Of a stretch of DNA of 64,000 nucleotides, positions 23,793-35,970 are shown in pieces (positions within the stretch are counted from its first letter, which is position 1; every line of letters starts with the position of its first letter). The notes beneath the pieces were generated by a model. That model saw only the letters and a list, made by a program, of their open reading frames with translations. It was not told the origin of the DNA and made no database searches. A program made the translations under genes and the position numbers. Location of the stretch: the NCBI GenBank assembly GCA_034698045.1, contig JAQGAU010000005.1, positions 1 to 64,000 on the forward strand, read 5' to 3'. Source of the stretch: Paramacrobiotus richtersi (taxonomy: Eukaryota; Tardigrada; Eutardigrada; Parachela; Macrobiotidae).

Positions 23793-26700
23793 TCAAGGAT
23801 TTCGTAGGTCTTGATAAATAGCTGGAAATGTTCGCTTTTGCCAGCGCCATAGTTCTTCTCTGTAGTATTCCATTCGTTTCTTTTGTTGTTTCACCTTCGC
23901 CTGTATACGGAGCCGTCGCCATATCAAATCTCGTCTTTTCTCACTTTCGGCAACATCAGCTTGTACCCCTGTAACGTAAGCAAATTCAGCATTGACAATG
24001 TGCGACTTTTTACGTAGCAATATAATTGCCAAGGATCTTTGCTGAGTTAATTAATTTTACCAATATTTTCGCCAATCATTTTGCGCTCCTGCAGTTCGCA
24101 TGTCAGACCACGCATTGTTGCTTCTGCGTTGTGGCGCTCATTTTCCAAGGCTACCAGCTTCTTGTACAACTGCTGCAACTTGTATTCCAGTGTCTCGAGA
24201 TTTTTCTTGAAAATCTAAGGGAAGCAGCAATTAGCGTGACTACAATAAAGATGCGCAATTAATACCGTTTTCTGCTGTCGCAGGTTCTGTTTTAATCTCG
24301 AGAACTTTCGATCGCGATATTCGTTTAAATCCTTTCCCACAATCTGACAAAAAGAACGCCCGTTATATCGTTACATATTGTATTTACATTATTTAGGTGG
24401 GCTAACCTTGCGTATTTCTCTGGGGGCAACCTGGGTCTTTATAAAATTCTTCTCATACTCGTAATCCACAATTTTCTCTTGCTGCACTTCCCTTTCCCAC
24501 TGAAGCAGTAGTATGGCTTCGCGAAACTGGATGACTTGCTCGATAACTTTCATTTTCTTCCGGCATTCATTCTACAGATGAACGGGAAGTTAGACAACAT
24601 TAGAACAAATGGGTGACCTTTCTCGCTTGTCCGCAATAATCGCGCTTTTGCGGCGTCGCAATGTACCTGTAGCTCAGCGTTCATATCCTGAATTTGTTTG
24701 GTTCGGATCAATACTACCCGTTCGTTGAAGTCCGCGAATGGTGCAAATTCCGCTTCTATCTGCCCGTGGGTTACGGTAAGGATAAAATCACTGTTTGTCT
24801 CCAACATCATCTGCTTTCGTTCGATTTCTCCCAGCTGCATCTGTGCATTCTCCACCTTCCCTTGTAATGCCTTCTCCAAGCCTGCATAATCACCATACAT
24901 TCCTTGATAAAGTTCCAACTCCATGTGTTTCAACCAGAATTCCATCTCGGATTCCATTTTCCGCCGGCGGTACTCGCAGTACTTATGCCACACTTTATAA
25001 TCAATATCTTCCGGACGCTGCTCAGGATCCTCGATTGTCCGGAGACTATTGTAGAACTCTTCCGTCACCTTTTCTTTTAGTTCAGCCGTGCGTGGCCGAC
25101 ACAGCTGTCCCTCGTAGTAGGTGGCCTGTTTCAGACCACGAAACAAATGCGGCCGCTTGCGATACATAGATACCAACCGTTTCCCGTCTAAATCAGACAG
25201 ATCGTGTAGTTCCCGTTTGATCATATAATCCAGCCCAGAATCCCGCCTGGCGCATTCATCATACTGCTCCCGAATCATTTCAAGCATTTTCTGTGCCCTG
25301 TTTCCGTTTGCTTTCACATAGTCGGCTAATTTCGTTGTTTGAGCTGAGCGGCTCTGGATATCTGTTGCCCAGGATTTCACTTGGTCCAGGTAGAGCAGAC
25401 GTTGTCGGATATACATAGCTCTCAAATCAATAAGACTGCTGGCGAACACAGCTCGCTCTTTAAGCCGTCTGAGCTCGTTGAAATCAGTTTGGAACGCCTC
25501 AATGAGCTTATGACAAGTTCGTGTAACGTCGTCTGGATTTATTAAAATCTCCTCAACGGGGGCCGTGATCTTCGGCTGGTGTGCAGCAATGCGTAATGCC
25601 GATAAGGATTTCCAAAGATTCACTGTAAGCAAAAATAAAGTAGCCTTACGCGCAAATAACAATAACAGACACAAATGGGAGGAAAGCAGGCTGGACATGC
25701 ATCGTTACCTGCATTTGCCTTTGCACGTGTACGCTCTGCATTGACCGCTGCATTGTGACGGGACTGAAGTATCAGTGCGTAATTCAAATCGTCGAGGTTC
25801 AGATAAAATGGTAAAGGTAAGTGTCGCTCGTTCATATACTGCAAAATCTCCTCCTCGGACACATGGTACAAAACATGACCGGGATTCTCATCGTTTGCCA
25901 ATGCTGACGGCACAATGGGAAAGTCTAGCGAATGAAGACCTCCGTTATGCTGTGCAACGACCTTCTCGACTAGCGCGTAGTTGTGGTGCAATGTCGATAG
26001 AAGATGAGCTTTCCCATTAAGAATCGCTTCGAACCGTTTGTTGAATTCGTCTTTGATCAGAATCCCGCAAGATCGCAATAAAGCCAGCTGCTGAATTCTT
26101 TGAAATCTGGCTGTAATCATATCTTCATTGTACAGTAGGTTAAACAATTCGCCCCTTGAACCATCGTTCCCGGACAATAACCGCATGGTCTGCTTAGTAT
26201 AATCCTCGCCTGACGTGTAAATTGTATCTAGGCCCATTACTTTGACGGGCTCTCTACGATTGTCGGTCTCGGTCCCCAGACGGTTGTAGCGCTCGACGTG
26301 TTGACATAAATTTCGTTGAAGCTGGACGCGCCTTTCCATTAATGTAACTTCTGGCGATCGCTTCGGAACAGGAAAATTTTTGATTTTGCCATCACCCGTC
26401 AGACTGTAGATGCTGTGTAATTTGGTTTCAAGGGGAGTCCAATAACGTGCAAGCAGACGTTCTTTGTATAGTTCCTGCTCTATTATTTCCAGTGATGCGT
26501 TGAGTCGAGCATTCTTCAACTCCTTATCTTGTGTTTTTCTTAAACTTTTCCATTCCGGGTCCACAAGTTCAAAGGCTTCTTCCGGAACTCGTTCCAAGCA
26601 GTTCTTCCAAGTATTCCTTGTGTAGTAATCCGCTAATCGCTTGCGCAGTTTATTATGTTTTTCTTTCAGATTTTCAGACTGAAGAGCAAGCTTGACGCTT

Positions 26701-29315
26701 CTGGCTTCCATATATAACTTCGTTTTTATTTCTAGCCAGGGCTCATCTTGCGCGCCTGTTTCGACTGACTGCGGCATAGGTGAACCGCATGGCAAGAGAA
26801 AATTTGCATCGAGAGTAGGAAGCCCGTTGATAGCTTCAATATCTTTACGAATATCGTCAGTGTGTCTAATCCATACGTCGGTCACCAGATCGTTGACAAC
26901 TGGAAGCGAACGACAAACCAGCCTGCCGTCCTTTGTCAAAATAAACGAGCGATTACGTAGACCACGCTGTCTTATAGACACAGCCTTTGGTTGACCAATC
27001 AGCAGCTTGTCCTCCAACACAGCGGTAAATTTTTCATCCGTGGCATACAACGAAACCGTTCCCTGTTTATTACATATCATCACGTATTTTCCACCGGAAA
27101 ACAGTTTCAGATGGCAAATTGGAAAATCTAGCGATTCCGTTATCTCTACAAGCTCGGGCGCCGTAATCCATGTATCACTGTAAGCATGGGCCAAATGTTT
27201 TGTTGCCGTCACCAAAAACGCTGAGCAGTTGTTCTCCAGGTCGAAAACCATTATCGGAATTTTCAGCTTTAATTTGCGAACGTCGATTTTACTGTGGTCA
27301 AAATCATGCAGTGGACTGGCGAAGTAGTTATCGGGATGCTGGAGTAGATCGTCAACAACGCGAAAGGTCACGATGTCCATTGCTCCTTCGTCCGGATTGC
27401 GGGTTAAAGTCATCATTACAAATATTTGAGCGTTGGAATGTACGCAGCGTAAGTCGCAAATCGCAGCTAGCATCTTGAGGACTCCCAGCACCTCCCATCG
27501 TCGAGACGGAGATCCGGACAAAATTGTCAGAACAGACCGATCATTGTCGCCAGCTGCGAATAAAACTCTTCCTGTAGGATCGTACCATAGTTTTGACACG
27601 GTGGAGGAGAACAATCGTATTTTATGAACCATCCTTGGAGTTTCGCCATGAACAGATCGTAAGCAGTCCAGAAAGCACAGATAGCCGTATGTTGTGCCCA
27701 AACAGACACAGCGATACAAGGGACAGACAGCCATGACCGCAATCGGTACAGTGAGTTGACATGCAATCAGCGCTTCGTTATCATTATTCCAAACCTTGAA
27801 GACTCCATGCTGTTGCAAGGAAAGGAAGCAGCCATCATGAAACCTGTCCAGATCGGTATACGGTGAAATTTCATCTCGGCTTAGGAGATGCCGGGCTAAA
27901 GAGCCATTGGAATGAAACGACAAAAGGTCGCAATCCATAGTCATTCCAAACCAGCGCTCGCGGCATGGATGTCCCCAAATGCTTTCAAATCTGTTCTCCA
28001 GTCGCACAACATGATTTTCAATGACATCAGTAGGAAACCGCATCTTAACAACGTCAATATCTCCATCGGCATTCAGTGCGATAACGCCTTCTTTGAAGGA
28101 GAGGATCTGTCTGATGGATGCATGAGCGTTGCCGTACGTCAGTATAACCGGTTCGGTAGTGCCTTGATGTAGATCAAAATACAGTAACTTTCCCTCTTGT
28201 GTACCAATGTACATAGCACCGTCCACATGCCAAGTGTGGCACGTCGGAATAAAGCGCTTTCTTCCAAGAATTTCGTCAATGAATATTTCAGAAACATCTG
28301 GAGGCACCTGGGCTATCGCAGATAGACTCATAAAATCGGCCGGGTTAGACGTGTTGATGGCTTGGAAAAGGTCAGTGATTTGGCGCGCTTGCGAGGAGTC
28401 ATCGTACGGAACGTTGAAAGGACTAAAAACGCGACAACATAATTATATCACTTCTTGACATCATAACTAGAACGGCAAAATATGTATTTATTACAGAATG
28501 CTTCCATTAATCACCGTTGTATTAAGTAACAAGAATGCAACAAAATAAAAGCAAAGAAGAGAAAAAAGTACCGTTCGCATACAACCGGGGCGTCTTTATC
28601 TTCATCTGGTAAACCATGGTCGATGGTAAACACTCTGATGGAAGTTTCGCTGATAATGCAGAAATCGCGCCAGTTGCACGGACAACAGGAAAGGTGCAAG
28701 TTCGGACTGTAAAGGTCGTGTTTTGTATATTTCGTCACCAGCACCTGCGTGTCCCAGTTCCTGGAGTAAATGACAATCGTAAAAGCGAAATTCTAGTGAG
28801 CGGTGGATAGCGTTTGACAAAACGATACCATATGGTTATCTGGCATTCCGGTTGTCCGGTTAGTAACAGCGCAAGCTTCGTGTACGTAAAGCAGACATCC
28901 AGAAGTTCGCTAACGCTGCTATCTGTAACAGAGACAAATCTTGTTAGAACGTTATCCCTCATCATTAATAGGGAAAATATAAGGCGGCCACCATTCCAGC
29001 GTGCATATATACCCTCTGGAATGTACCCTCTATCCGGGATACTTCCACAAACTCCGGATATTTGTAGATCAGCGTTAATGGAGTGCCTCGTAACGCAGTG
29101 ATGGAGAAGAAGGCTTTTCCGGGAATAGTTCTGAAGAAACCGTATTCCCGGAACGGTATTTGAAACAACGTATCCCTACTGCTTTGATGAGGATGCAAGT
29201 CCGATAACGAAAGAAAACGGACGCACTGTCCGCAAGTGTAGCCGAAATCATTGTTGTTGATGAACTGGAGATCATCTCCAAATGGTCCCTTAACGAAACT
29301 GTAGCAAACAAGCAT
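23793..29315 (-). CDS. CFAP43: CFAP43 (WDR96), tether/tether-head WD40 protein of motile cilia
   Basis: Nine exons: complement of 23793-23968, 24061-24214, 24266-24343, 24407-24571, 24667-25622, 25709-28422, 28572-28760, 28829-28922 and 29027-29315. Phases close, about 1,604 residues, near human CFAP43 (about 1,665). The first ATG in frame is at 29315. The N-terminal half is WD40-type beta-propeller sequence, with QITIWNWDTQVLV across an exon junction and YVMICNKQGTVSLY. The second half is coiled coil with family blocks such as DYKVWHKYCEYRRRKMESE, LLLQWEREV and the C-terminal WQKRTFPA, which matches the conserved RTFP end of CFAP43. CFAP43 with CFAP44 forms the tether of inner dynein arm f in flagella. 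CFAP44 is the main alternative, but the C-terminal blocks favour CFAP43. An upstream exon before the possible acceptor near 29302 is not excluded. Confidence 0.82.
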
Positions 29316-29382
29316 GGTTAACAGACGCAAACCCAAATGTGCCGTCTGACTGCCAGTGGCCCGGGCGATGCTATCAGAGTCT

Positions 29383-29456
29383 ACAGCAGGCGTGCTGCAA
29401 GATCTTTATCAGAGTCTAGCGTGTGAAAGTCAGCACGAACGCGGCACGCCTGCTGT
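29383..29456. repeat. 13-bp inverted repeat with 48-bp spacer
   Basis: ACAGCAGGCGTGC at 29383-29395 is the exact reverse complement of GCACGCCTGCTGT at 29444-29456. A direct repeat TATCAGAGTCTA occurs at 29372-29383 and again at 29407-29418. Role unknown. Confidence 0.6.
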
Positions 29457-30097
29457 TTGAGGCCGCGCCCGGATCACTGAGGCTGAGAGTCAAACTGTAC
29501 ATCGTGTTTCCGCCAGCCTCCGGACCCAGCGACATGTCCTATTCTCGTATCAAAACGTCTGAAGAAATCGGTATCCTGATGTAAAATATTTGATAGTCAT
29601 CAGACGTAGACCACAGTTTCTCAACATTTCCAAGGTTTGTTTGTTCAAACGGTAATTCAGATTAATGCCATGAATTATTGATCATAAATCTTAGCAGTAC
29701 TGTCACTGACAATTTCAACAGGTATTCGGTAAAATCTTGTAAAAGTAAAAGGCGTGAGCAGTCATTTCGACGTCTGTGGGGATACATCTTGCAAGCGTGA
29801 CATGGTCCTTCAGTACTGGTGTATAATTTCAGAAAAACACCGACGCAACTAAACTAGCGTAGCTAAGGCGTAGCAACAATCACCGCATTGTTTGGTTCGA
29901 AACAAACAATCAATCAGACTGTGACGGGATCGTATCCCGTTTTCTCTTGATAGCACCCGAACATCTTTTTGATCCTGCAGTTTCTTACCGCGACCTTATT
30001 ACAACTAACGGCTGCAGTGTCCCTGCGAACGGTACCTGAACCCTTCGTCTTTTTACAATTCAATCTTTTGTTGCATTTTTTGTTGAGCCCGTAATAA

Positions 30098-30111
30098 CGC
30101 TCTATGGCAAC
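30098..30111 (+). promoter_or_regulatory. possible RFX X-box-like site
   Basis: CGCTCTATGGCAAC lies about 126 bp upstream of the ATG at 30237. The half ATGGCAAC is perfect for an X-box and the other half is degenerate. Position and sequence suggest a ciliary promoter; weak on its own. Confidence 0.25.
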
Positions 30112-30236
30112 TGGAATCTCTACCATTTATAATCTGGGAATCGGCTTGCAGTGCTGCTATGTGCAGCCATAAAATCTTGTACTATTTATCCAACGTTCCA
30201 TAAACCAACCCCGATGTTGGCAGTGTGCGAGCGGTG

Positions 30237-31073
30237 ATGAACAGAGACCGCGACCGCTTATCGAGTTATCGAACGAATCGAGTCTCCATCCAATCGCACC
30301 GCAATTATGCCAGTAACGATGGCGACCCATACCCGGGCCCGGACATTATTCCCTACCAGTGCCCAGCCACCCCCTGCGGCGTTAACGTCACATCGGCTCC
30401 TTCTGCCAGTATGGAGACCGGGTGCGGAATGCGTACTTCCCGGGTACAGGCCATGAAAAACCGTCTCGACGACCTGGAGCCGAAAGTCAACTGCATCGAC
30501 GAGAAAATGGAAAGGGTACGAGAAGCCACAGAAAAATTCGGTGACCTGGTAATGACCCGACGTAAAGAGGTTGAGGATCTGGAGAGGGGTCTCATGGACC
30601 GAGTGACGCGTACAGAACAGAAAGTACAAAACTTTACACGCGAGATCAGCGATCTTAAAGTTGATTCGGAGACCGATAATGCTGCACTGCGTCAGTCAGT
30701 CACTTCGCTGACCGCGGAGGTTGCCTGTATGCGTACCTGGGTTCTGGAGAACTTGAGACAAATCCACTCCAAGCTGGACCTGAAAGATCAGGAGCACGGT
30801 AATTTTAAGGGACATTTCCATGAGCGTTTGAGTGGATGTGAGCAAGGCTGTTCGATGAGAACCGACGATCTGCAGTGCTTGAAGGCGGAAGTAGATTCGA
30901 AATTTGCTGCCATCAAGGAAGCACTATCGGGGCATTTTCCGGGCCGACCTTCACGTCCAGATGGACGTGGCTCCAGGAGCAGCAGTTACGACCGCGGTAA
31001 CTACGATCGTAGCAGCTATGATCGCGCTAGTCATGGTCGGAGTACTGGCATAGGGCCTGACTGGCAACGGTAA
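30237..31073 (+). CDS. single-exon coiled-coil protein with Ser/Arg/Tyr-rich tail, unknown
   Basis: One uninterrupted frame gives 278 residues from the ATG at 30237 (the frame continues upstream only to a GTG). Residues about 1-70 are polar with a Pro/Cys patch (YQCPATPCGVNV). Residues about 70-230 are predicted coiled coil by heptads, e.g. NRLDDLEPKVNCIDEKMERV. The tail has repeats of SYDR/NYDR and Arg. No enzyme or membrane motif is visible. The absence of introns is unusual here. I do not recognise a family. An X-box-like site lies about 126 bp upstream, which hints at cilia but is not proof. Confidence 0.6.
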   Translation: MNRDRDRLSSYRTNRVSIQSHRNYASNDGDPYPGPDIIPYQCPATPCGVNVTSAPSASMETGCGMRTSRVQAMKNRLDDLEPKVNCIDEKMERVREATEKFGDLVMTRRKEVEDLERGLMDRVTRTEQKVQNFTREISDLKVDSETDNAALRQSVTSLTAEVACMRTWVLENLRQIHSKLDLKDQEHGNFKGHFHERLSGCEQGCSMRTDDLQCLKAEVDSKFAAIKEALSGHFPGRPSRPDGRGSRSSSYDRGNYDRSSYDRASHGRSTGIGPDWQR

Positions 31074-31642
31074 CCTTCGGCTTTGAGTTGGCTTTGTCAT
31101 GTGTACGTTGGATTTCTTTTAAAATCCCTTGTATGGCTTCTTTTAAATACATATGTGTTAGATGTGTTATATTTTGTTTGTTTCTAAATATGTGCTATGT
31201 GTGGCTTTGGCTTCTGGACAAGGCTCTGGTTCATCGTTATGCTGGACTGTGTTGCTTGGGTACGCTGTTGTGTCGCTGTAAACTGTGAAAACGATCGCAA
31301 AACAATCCATAAAAATAATTTAATTTTATTCTCGTATAAAATAATTCGTGAACTAATGATGATTGTTTATGTTGTTTGGAAATTCTATAGAAATTCTTTG
31401 TATGTATCAAATGTCGCGTGAAAACTATAAATCTGTGTTGGAAAAGTTGACCCGATTACTCATGACCTTAACAAATCAGGAAAGAAGCGAACCGAATGCC
31501 GAGTGCATTATTATTTATTCATAATGTGGTGCAATTTCGACATCAACACAGGCCATTAACTGATTCCGTTCTAAGCTGATAAACTAAACAGGTAATCATC
31601 AAAAACGAAATATGTACAGCTAGCTTTCCACAAGCCATAACT

Positions 31643-32185
31643 TTACAGTCGATCATATCGTTGACAAGAAAGTGATCGGCGCGGCATCCCATAACTCCCA
31701 GAAGATGCTTCCTTTCTTTGGCGGTTAAGAGCGTGGGACATGGCAAATTCCACTCGATCCCGCTCATCATTGACCCTCAGCCCCGAACTGTCCGCTTGTT
31801 GTGACGCATCCTTCATTAGAGCTGTTTCCTTAACCGGTGAGTACGGGACGTGACTTTGGTCCACAGCCTTGTCCTTGAATGTTTTCTCCGTCAGATTCTG
31901 ATTGTTCTCCTCGTTCTCCGTCCCGGGGCGGACCAGATAACATGGGCAGTCGTACTTCTCCCGGCAGACGCACGAGAGACGTTGTGCCGACCTGTCCTCC
32001 TCCGTCTTGTTCGAAGCTCTGAGCGCACGGCCATTCACTGGCCCTAATTGAGGTGCACTGTGATCAGATTGTGCCATCGGCGTTAAAGCCAACGGGGACA
32101 AGTCTGAGCTCACCTGCACAGCTGTTGAGAAACACTGCAGAGCGCTGGATGGTCCGCAGGTAGTTGTGTGGGAATCTTGCTCCAT
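31643..32185 (-). CDS. hypothetical polar protein, about 180 residues
   Basis: Single open frame from an ATG at 32185 to 31643. The sequence is Ser/Gln/Asp rich with a cysteine cluster CVCREKYDCPCY in the middle and a basic C-terminus (RQRKEASSG...RRSLSCQRYDRL). No signal peptide, membrane segment or known domain. Additional exons downstream on the minus strand are possible. An X-box-like palindrome lies about 140 bp upstream. It could be a chance frame, but its length and upstream site make a gene somewhat likely. Confidence 0.4.
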   Translation of the reverse strand: MEQDSHTTTCGPSSALQCFSTAVQVSSDLSPLALTPMAQSDHSAPQLGPVNGRALRASNKTEEDRSAQRLSCVCREKYDCPCYLVRPGTENEENNQNLTEKTFKDKAVDQSHVPYSPVKETALMKDASQQADSSGLRVNDERDRVEFAMSHALNRQRKEASSGSYGMPRRSLSCQRYDRL

Positions 32186-32322
32186 TCTGAAGCTGCGCGA
32201 CAATCTGGCGGCGCTTTAACAGTGCAAAAATTACAATGTTCGGTAAGGTATAGATTTGAGAGCGGAGAGAGCAGAAGAAAGAAAGAACAAATGAGACACA
32301 CATTCCAAAGCAGCAAATCATG

Positions 32323-32335
32323 GTTGCCATGGAAC
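32323..32335 (-). promoter_or_regulatory. possible RFX X-box-like palindrome
   Basis: GTTGCCATGGAAC reads GTTCCATGGCAAC on the minus strand. It matches the X-box form GTTNCCATGGNAAC except that it is one base short in one half. It sits about 140 bp upstream of the minus-strand ATG at 32185, the usual distance for X-boxes in small genomes. Confidence 0.3.
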
Positions 32336-32940
32336 TCTAACCTAATAAAAATTAGAAATGTTGTTCGCCAAACAAGGACTTCCAACATTAACTTGAAAAT
32401 TAGACGGCCGGCCCGGAGGAGGTCGGCCGGACGCAGATCCTGGAGCGGCATTGACGCTGCTGTTTATCACGCTGACTCACGCGAAGTCACTAGAAGAATA
32501 AACTTCAATAAAGAGCATTTTTTCGGGCTCTGTCACAAGGCCAAAACTGGAGCTGACCTGGTGAAAAGTGAGCCTAAGTTGAATTTTTAGACTTTGCCAT
32601 TGTGGTGCACATCCCGTGGCGGTGAGCTATCAACTCGATCCGATGTGTGATTTTGCTCAGCATCAGAAGTTAAGAGAACTTGACTCAAGTTACTTGAGGC
32701 TTAAGCAGCGTTGTGCAGCGTTAAGAAGTTAAAAAGAGGTTTTACATTCCGTCATCTCTTGTTTGCACAAATTAATCGCGGAATCTGCATACCTGTTTTA
32801 TTAAGTATTTGGCAAACCACTGGAAAAGAGAAAAGCAGAATGAGCAGAGCAATGCGCTCCGTGCTGAGTCGGCCGGGCGATAACTTTTCCTGGCTATTGG
32901 CATGAGCAGTCAGTAAGTTCAAAAACTGGGAGTTAGGACC

Positions 32941-35482
32941 ATGAGTGCAGACTGCTCGCGTCTTCATCACTATGCCGTTCGAATCACAGTCGTATTGATC
33001 TGTTGTGCAGCTATTTGGGTTGTCTACCGAGAACTCAACCGCTCATGTCGTATTCAAAAAGGAAGGTTCCTAACATGGGAAATACCTGTCTGGGCATACT
33101 TTAATAATCAGATACTCCTACATGTCACTGTGGCTGCATACAATCCCCTCAATAGTGATGCTATAATTTCCCCGGGTTTCCAGTTTAATCCTGTACAGGT
33201 AAACAACTGGCATGGTCGTATCATTTAATACATACAAGGAGCGTTTACAAGAGGACTGCCGCGGATTTCAGGTTTGAGAAGTTGTTCGAGCTATCCGTCC
33301 CGTATTAGAGAAACTGGAGCCACGATCAACGTCACAAACTTACAGATTTAGAGAATCGTTTTCTCAGCAGCATAATATGCGCTGACACAAATTAGGCCTA
33401 AGCCATGGAGTAGTCGTCGACAGTGTTAATATCCCCTCGATGAATCGATATCAGAATATGGCGTCCTTTTTAACTGGCAGTTATGCCTTATGTACTAAAG
33501 CTATAAATTATATTACCACAAAACCGCTGCCAAAGCTGGAGCTCCGCAGTAGCAAACTCAATTTTGATTTAACCAGCGACATTGTCTTTATCAGAAATTC
33601 CACGTGCTGAACAGTGCATCCTAAGTACCGAAATGAGCGTTCCCCTAAGTTTGCGGATCTAGGGCACCTGCAGTAAAAATAATCGAAAACTTTCGGCAAT
33701 CTTACAATCGGCAAAACGACGTTTAAAAAAAGCTACTACAGTACCAAGACAGTCGCTACGTTATACAGAATGTATAATATGTGAAGGTAATCGAAACTTC
33801 CGAGCTCATATTTTTTTACCCCCCATAGCGGAAAATTTTGACAATGGGTGTGAAACGTGAAATTTGCACGAGTCCTTTTCGCGAGTACTTTCTGCCAGGA
33901 ATGGAGAGACTTGGTCTGGGTGGGGCAGGTAGAGCAACTATTCCCGCCGGTGAAAATAATCCGGGGCTTGAAATACGGAGAACTGCATAAAAATGCTCTT
34001 CCACAGGGGAGACGTTTTTGCCGGTTGCACGCAGTACAGATAGTTAAGAAACCTAAGACCAGAATTTTCGCACACCACTTCAATTTCGAACCACACACAA
34101 ACGCCTCAAAAATCCGGCAGGTTTTCGTGAGAATCTGACCAGATTCCGGTTGGAATATCGCGTCTGAAATAGTCTGACCGTATCGGACATGCTTAAAGAA
34201 GAAACCGCAATTATATCGCAAAAAAACGCAAACGTATCTGGATCTAAAGAGCCAAATACATTTTTGTCATAGCGCTCTGCTTTTACTGTCTGTCAGACTG
34301 TCGGTACAGCGCCTAACCCGTCATTCTAGGCTGTTCTCTTAGATTTGTACGAAAGTTGATCGTTGATCTTAATGGTTTCAGGGATTAACTGCCGTAACAA
34401 CTGTACGATTTGGACAGGTTTTCGTGGAGAATCTGACAAGCTTTCTTTCGGAGAAGCCGTTAGGCGTGCCCTTCACATCTTACACTTATTTAAGCCAAAT
34501 CAAGGAAATTCTGGAAGCTGGCTGTGGTTACGCTGCCGAGATGGTCGACAAGGGAGAAGATCTGTGGAGCAAAATGTACACCCGTTTTGTAGTACGAGTC
34601 TTCGTACTGGGCCTGTATCACGATGTCAGTCGCATTGTTTCCCGATTCCAGTACACTACGCCTCTCAAGCATTGCGTGGACACGACGTTGCAAACCCGTG
34701 AACAAGACCTACGGCGTTCTCTCGGTATCCATGTCCGTACCTGGCCGCGGAACCTCTCGCTGGTGAACCACCCTTGCAAAACCATTAATGGAAAAAATCC
34801 GCTGCGCTTCATCTTTGCATGTGATTTAACCAGCGACGTAATCATTTCCACCATTGAGCGGGCTAGGAAGTATCCATATCAACCGGTTTTTTTGGCAACG
34901 GACGATGCGAGCAGTCCAGTCGTTCAGGAAATCAAAGCCAAGTATCCCTCTATCCTACAGTACGAACAAGCAGAGCTGGACAGCTGCTTGGGCAAATTAA
35001 ACTTAACTGCGGCGGAGCGGCAGCTGTGGTCCGCTGTGGGTCACAGCCTGGTCGAGAATGAATTACTGGTCCAAGTCGACACGTTTGTTGGGTCTTTTTT
35101 TTCCACTTTTACTCAGGTGGTTGCTATTAAGCGAAATATGACAGCCATAGAGTTCTTTCAAACTCCTGGACAGAGACACTTTTATAGGGCCAGATTCCTG
35201 TATTTTCTTATCGCTTTTGTGGTTTTAACACTCCTTTCGCTCAAGTGTAGCAGTCTTTGGCATTTTAAACGTCCATGTTACAATCTGATTTTGGATATTA
35301 CGAAATTCTTAAACGGAACAATTATAGTACCGAACTGTACTAATACAAAAAAGTCTAGCTTGTTCTCATCTTTGAGACGTTCAGCACTGCAGAAATCGGA
35401 AATGCATGCCTGGTTTTGGAATCCGCTTCTGAGAAGCAGATACAAACTCCACAAACTACCTGAGAAGCAGCTTCGCAGGTAG
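32941..35482 (+). CDS. putative O-fucosyltransferase-like membrane protein
   Basis: Two exons: 32941-33198 and 34382-35482 (phase 0 junction), about 452 residues. The intron of 1,183 bp is long for this window and holds no supported exon. Residues about 13-29 (VRITVVLICCAAIWVVY) form a type II signal anchor. The lumenal part has LGIHVRTWPRN, a block FLATDDASSPVVQEIKAKYP, and DTFVGSFFSTFTQVVAIKR. These resemble the GDP-fucose O-fucosyltransferase fold: arginine-bearing HxR motif, ATD strand, and final SxFS/T block. A second hydrophobic segment (FLYFLIAFVVLTLLSLKC) follows near residue 390 and is unusual for that family. Acceptor substrate and activity are not evident. The first exon assignment rests on phase and topology only. 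Confidence 0.5.
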
Positions 35483-35970
35483 TTTGTAGAGCAATGTACT
35501 TTGTACTGAGTAAAAGCGGATTATTTCGTTAAGGTGTCTCGGCTTGTTTACAACTGAGAAATGGTAAGTAATATCACCACTGCCGCCTTAATTCTTGAGT
35601 AATGTTTCCGGGTGGACCAAGACAAGGAAATAAAGGACCGTTTCGGTGTTGGAACACCTGCAGTGAAACCCTGTGACATACCCTCCTGGAATACACAGTA
35701 CTGGTACATCAAAGTCGCAAACTTTTTTGAACCTGGAGATTGTTTGAGCGCCCCGATTCACGAAGAAACAAATCATAGTTTGTCGCCAGGAAACCATGCG
35801 TGTAGCGTAAGTCTTCGCCTTCATGCTGTAGGGTTGCGCATTCATCCGGTAGTGGTAGTCGAAAGCAGTCGCACTAAAGCATTTCGCGTACTCAAACCAT
35901 TTGTGTCATCTCTACAGTAAGTCGGCAACTGGGCCCCCCATTTACGTACACCTTGCAAACAAATTAAACA

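Larger units (their letters stand above)
29316..30236. other. intergenic stretch with GC-rich patch
   Basis: This is the divergent interval between CFAP43 and the gene at 30237. Positions 29340-29540 are much more GC-rich than the surroundings and contain an inverted repeat. One plus-strand frame stays open from 29420 to a TAA at 29584 (54 codons, no ATG near its start) and could be a terminal exon, but no partner exon was found. The rest is AT-rich with no gene signal. Confidence 0.4.

Noticed and set aside
24550-24666. Read-through of the CFAP43 frame past 24667
   Set aside because: This sequence is an intron; splicing to 24571 restores the family block with LLLQWEREV.
33736-34221. 161-codon minus-strand open frame inside the long intron of the O-fucosyltransferase-like gene
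   Set aside because: Composition is irregular and no family signal is visible; it sits in an intron of a better supported gene.
35612-35920. 102-codon plus-strand open frame upstream of the defensin-like gene
   Set aside because: No signal peptide, domain or splice link; an overlapping minus-strand frame is equally long, so coding is unsupported.
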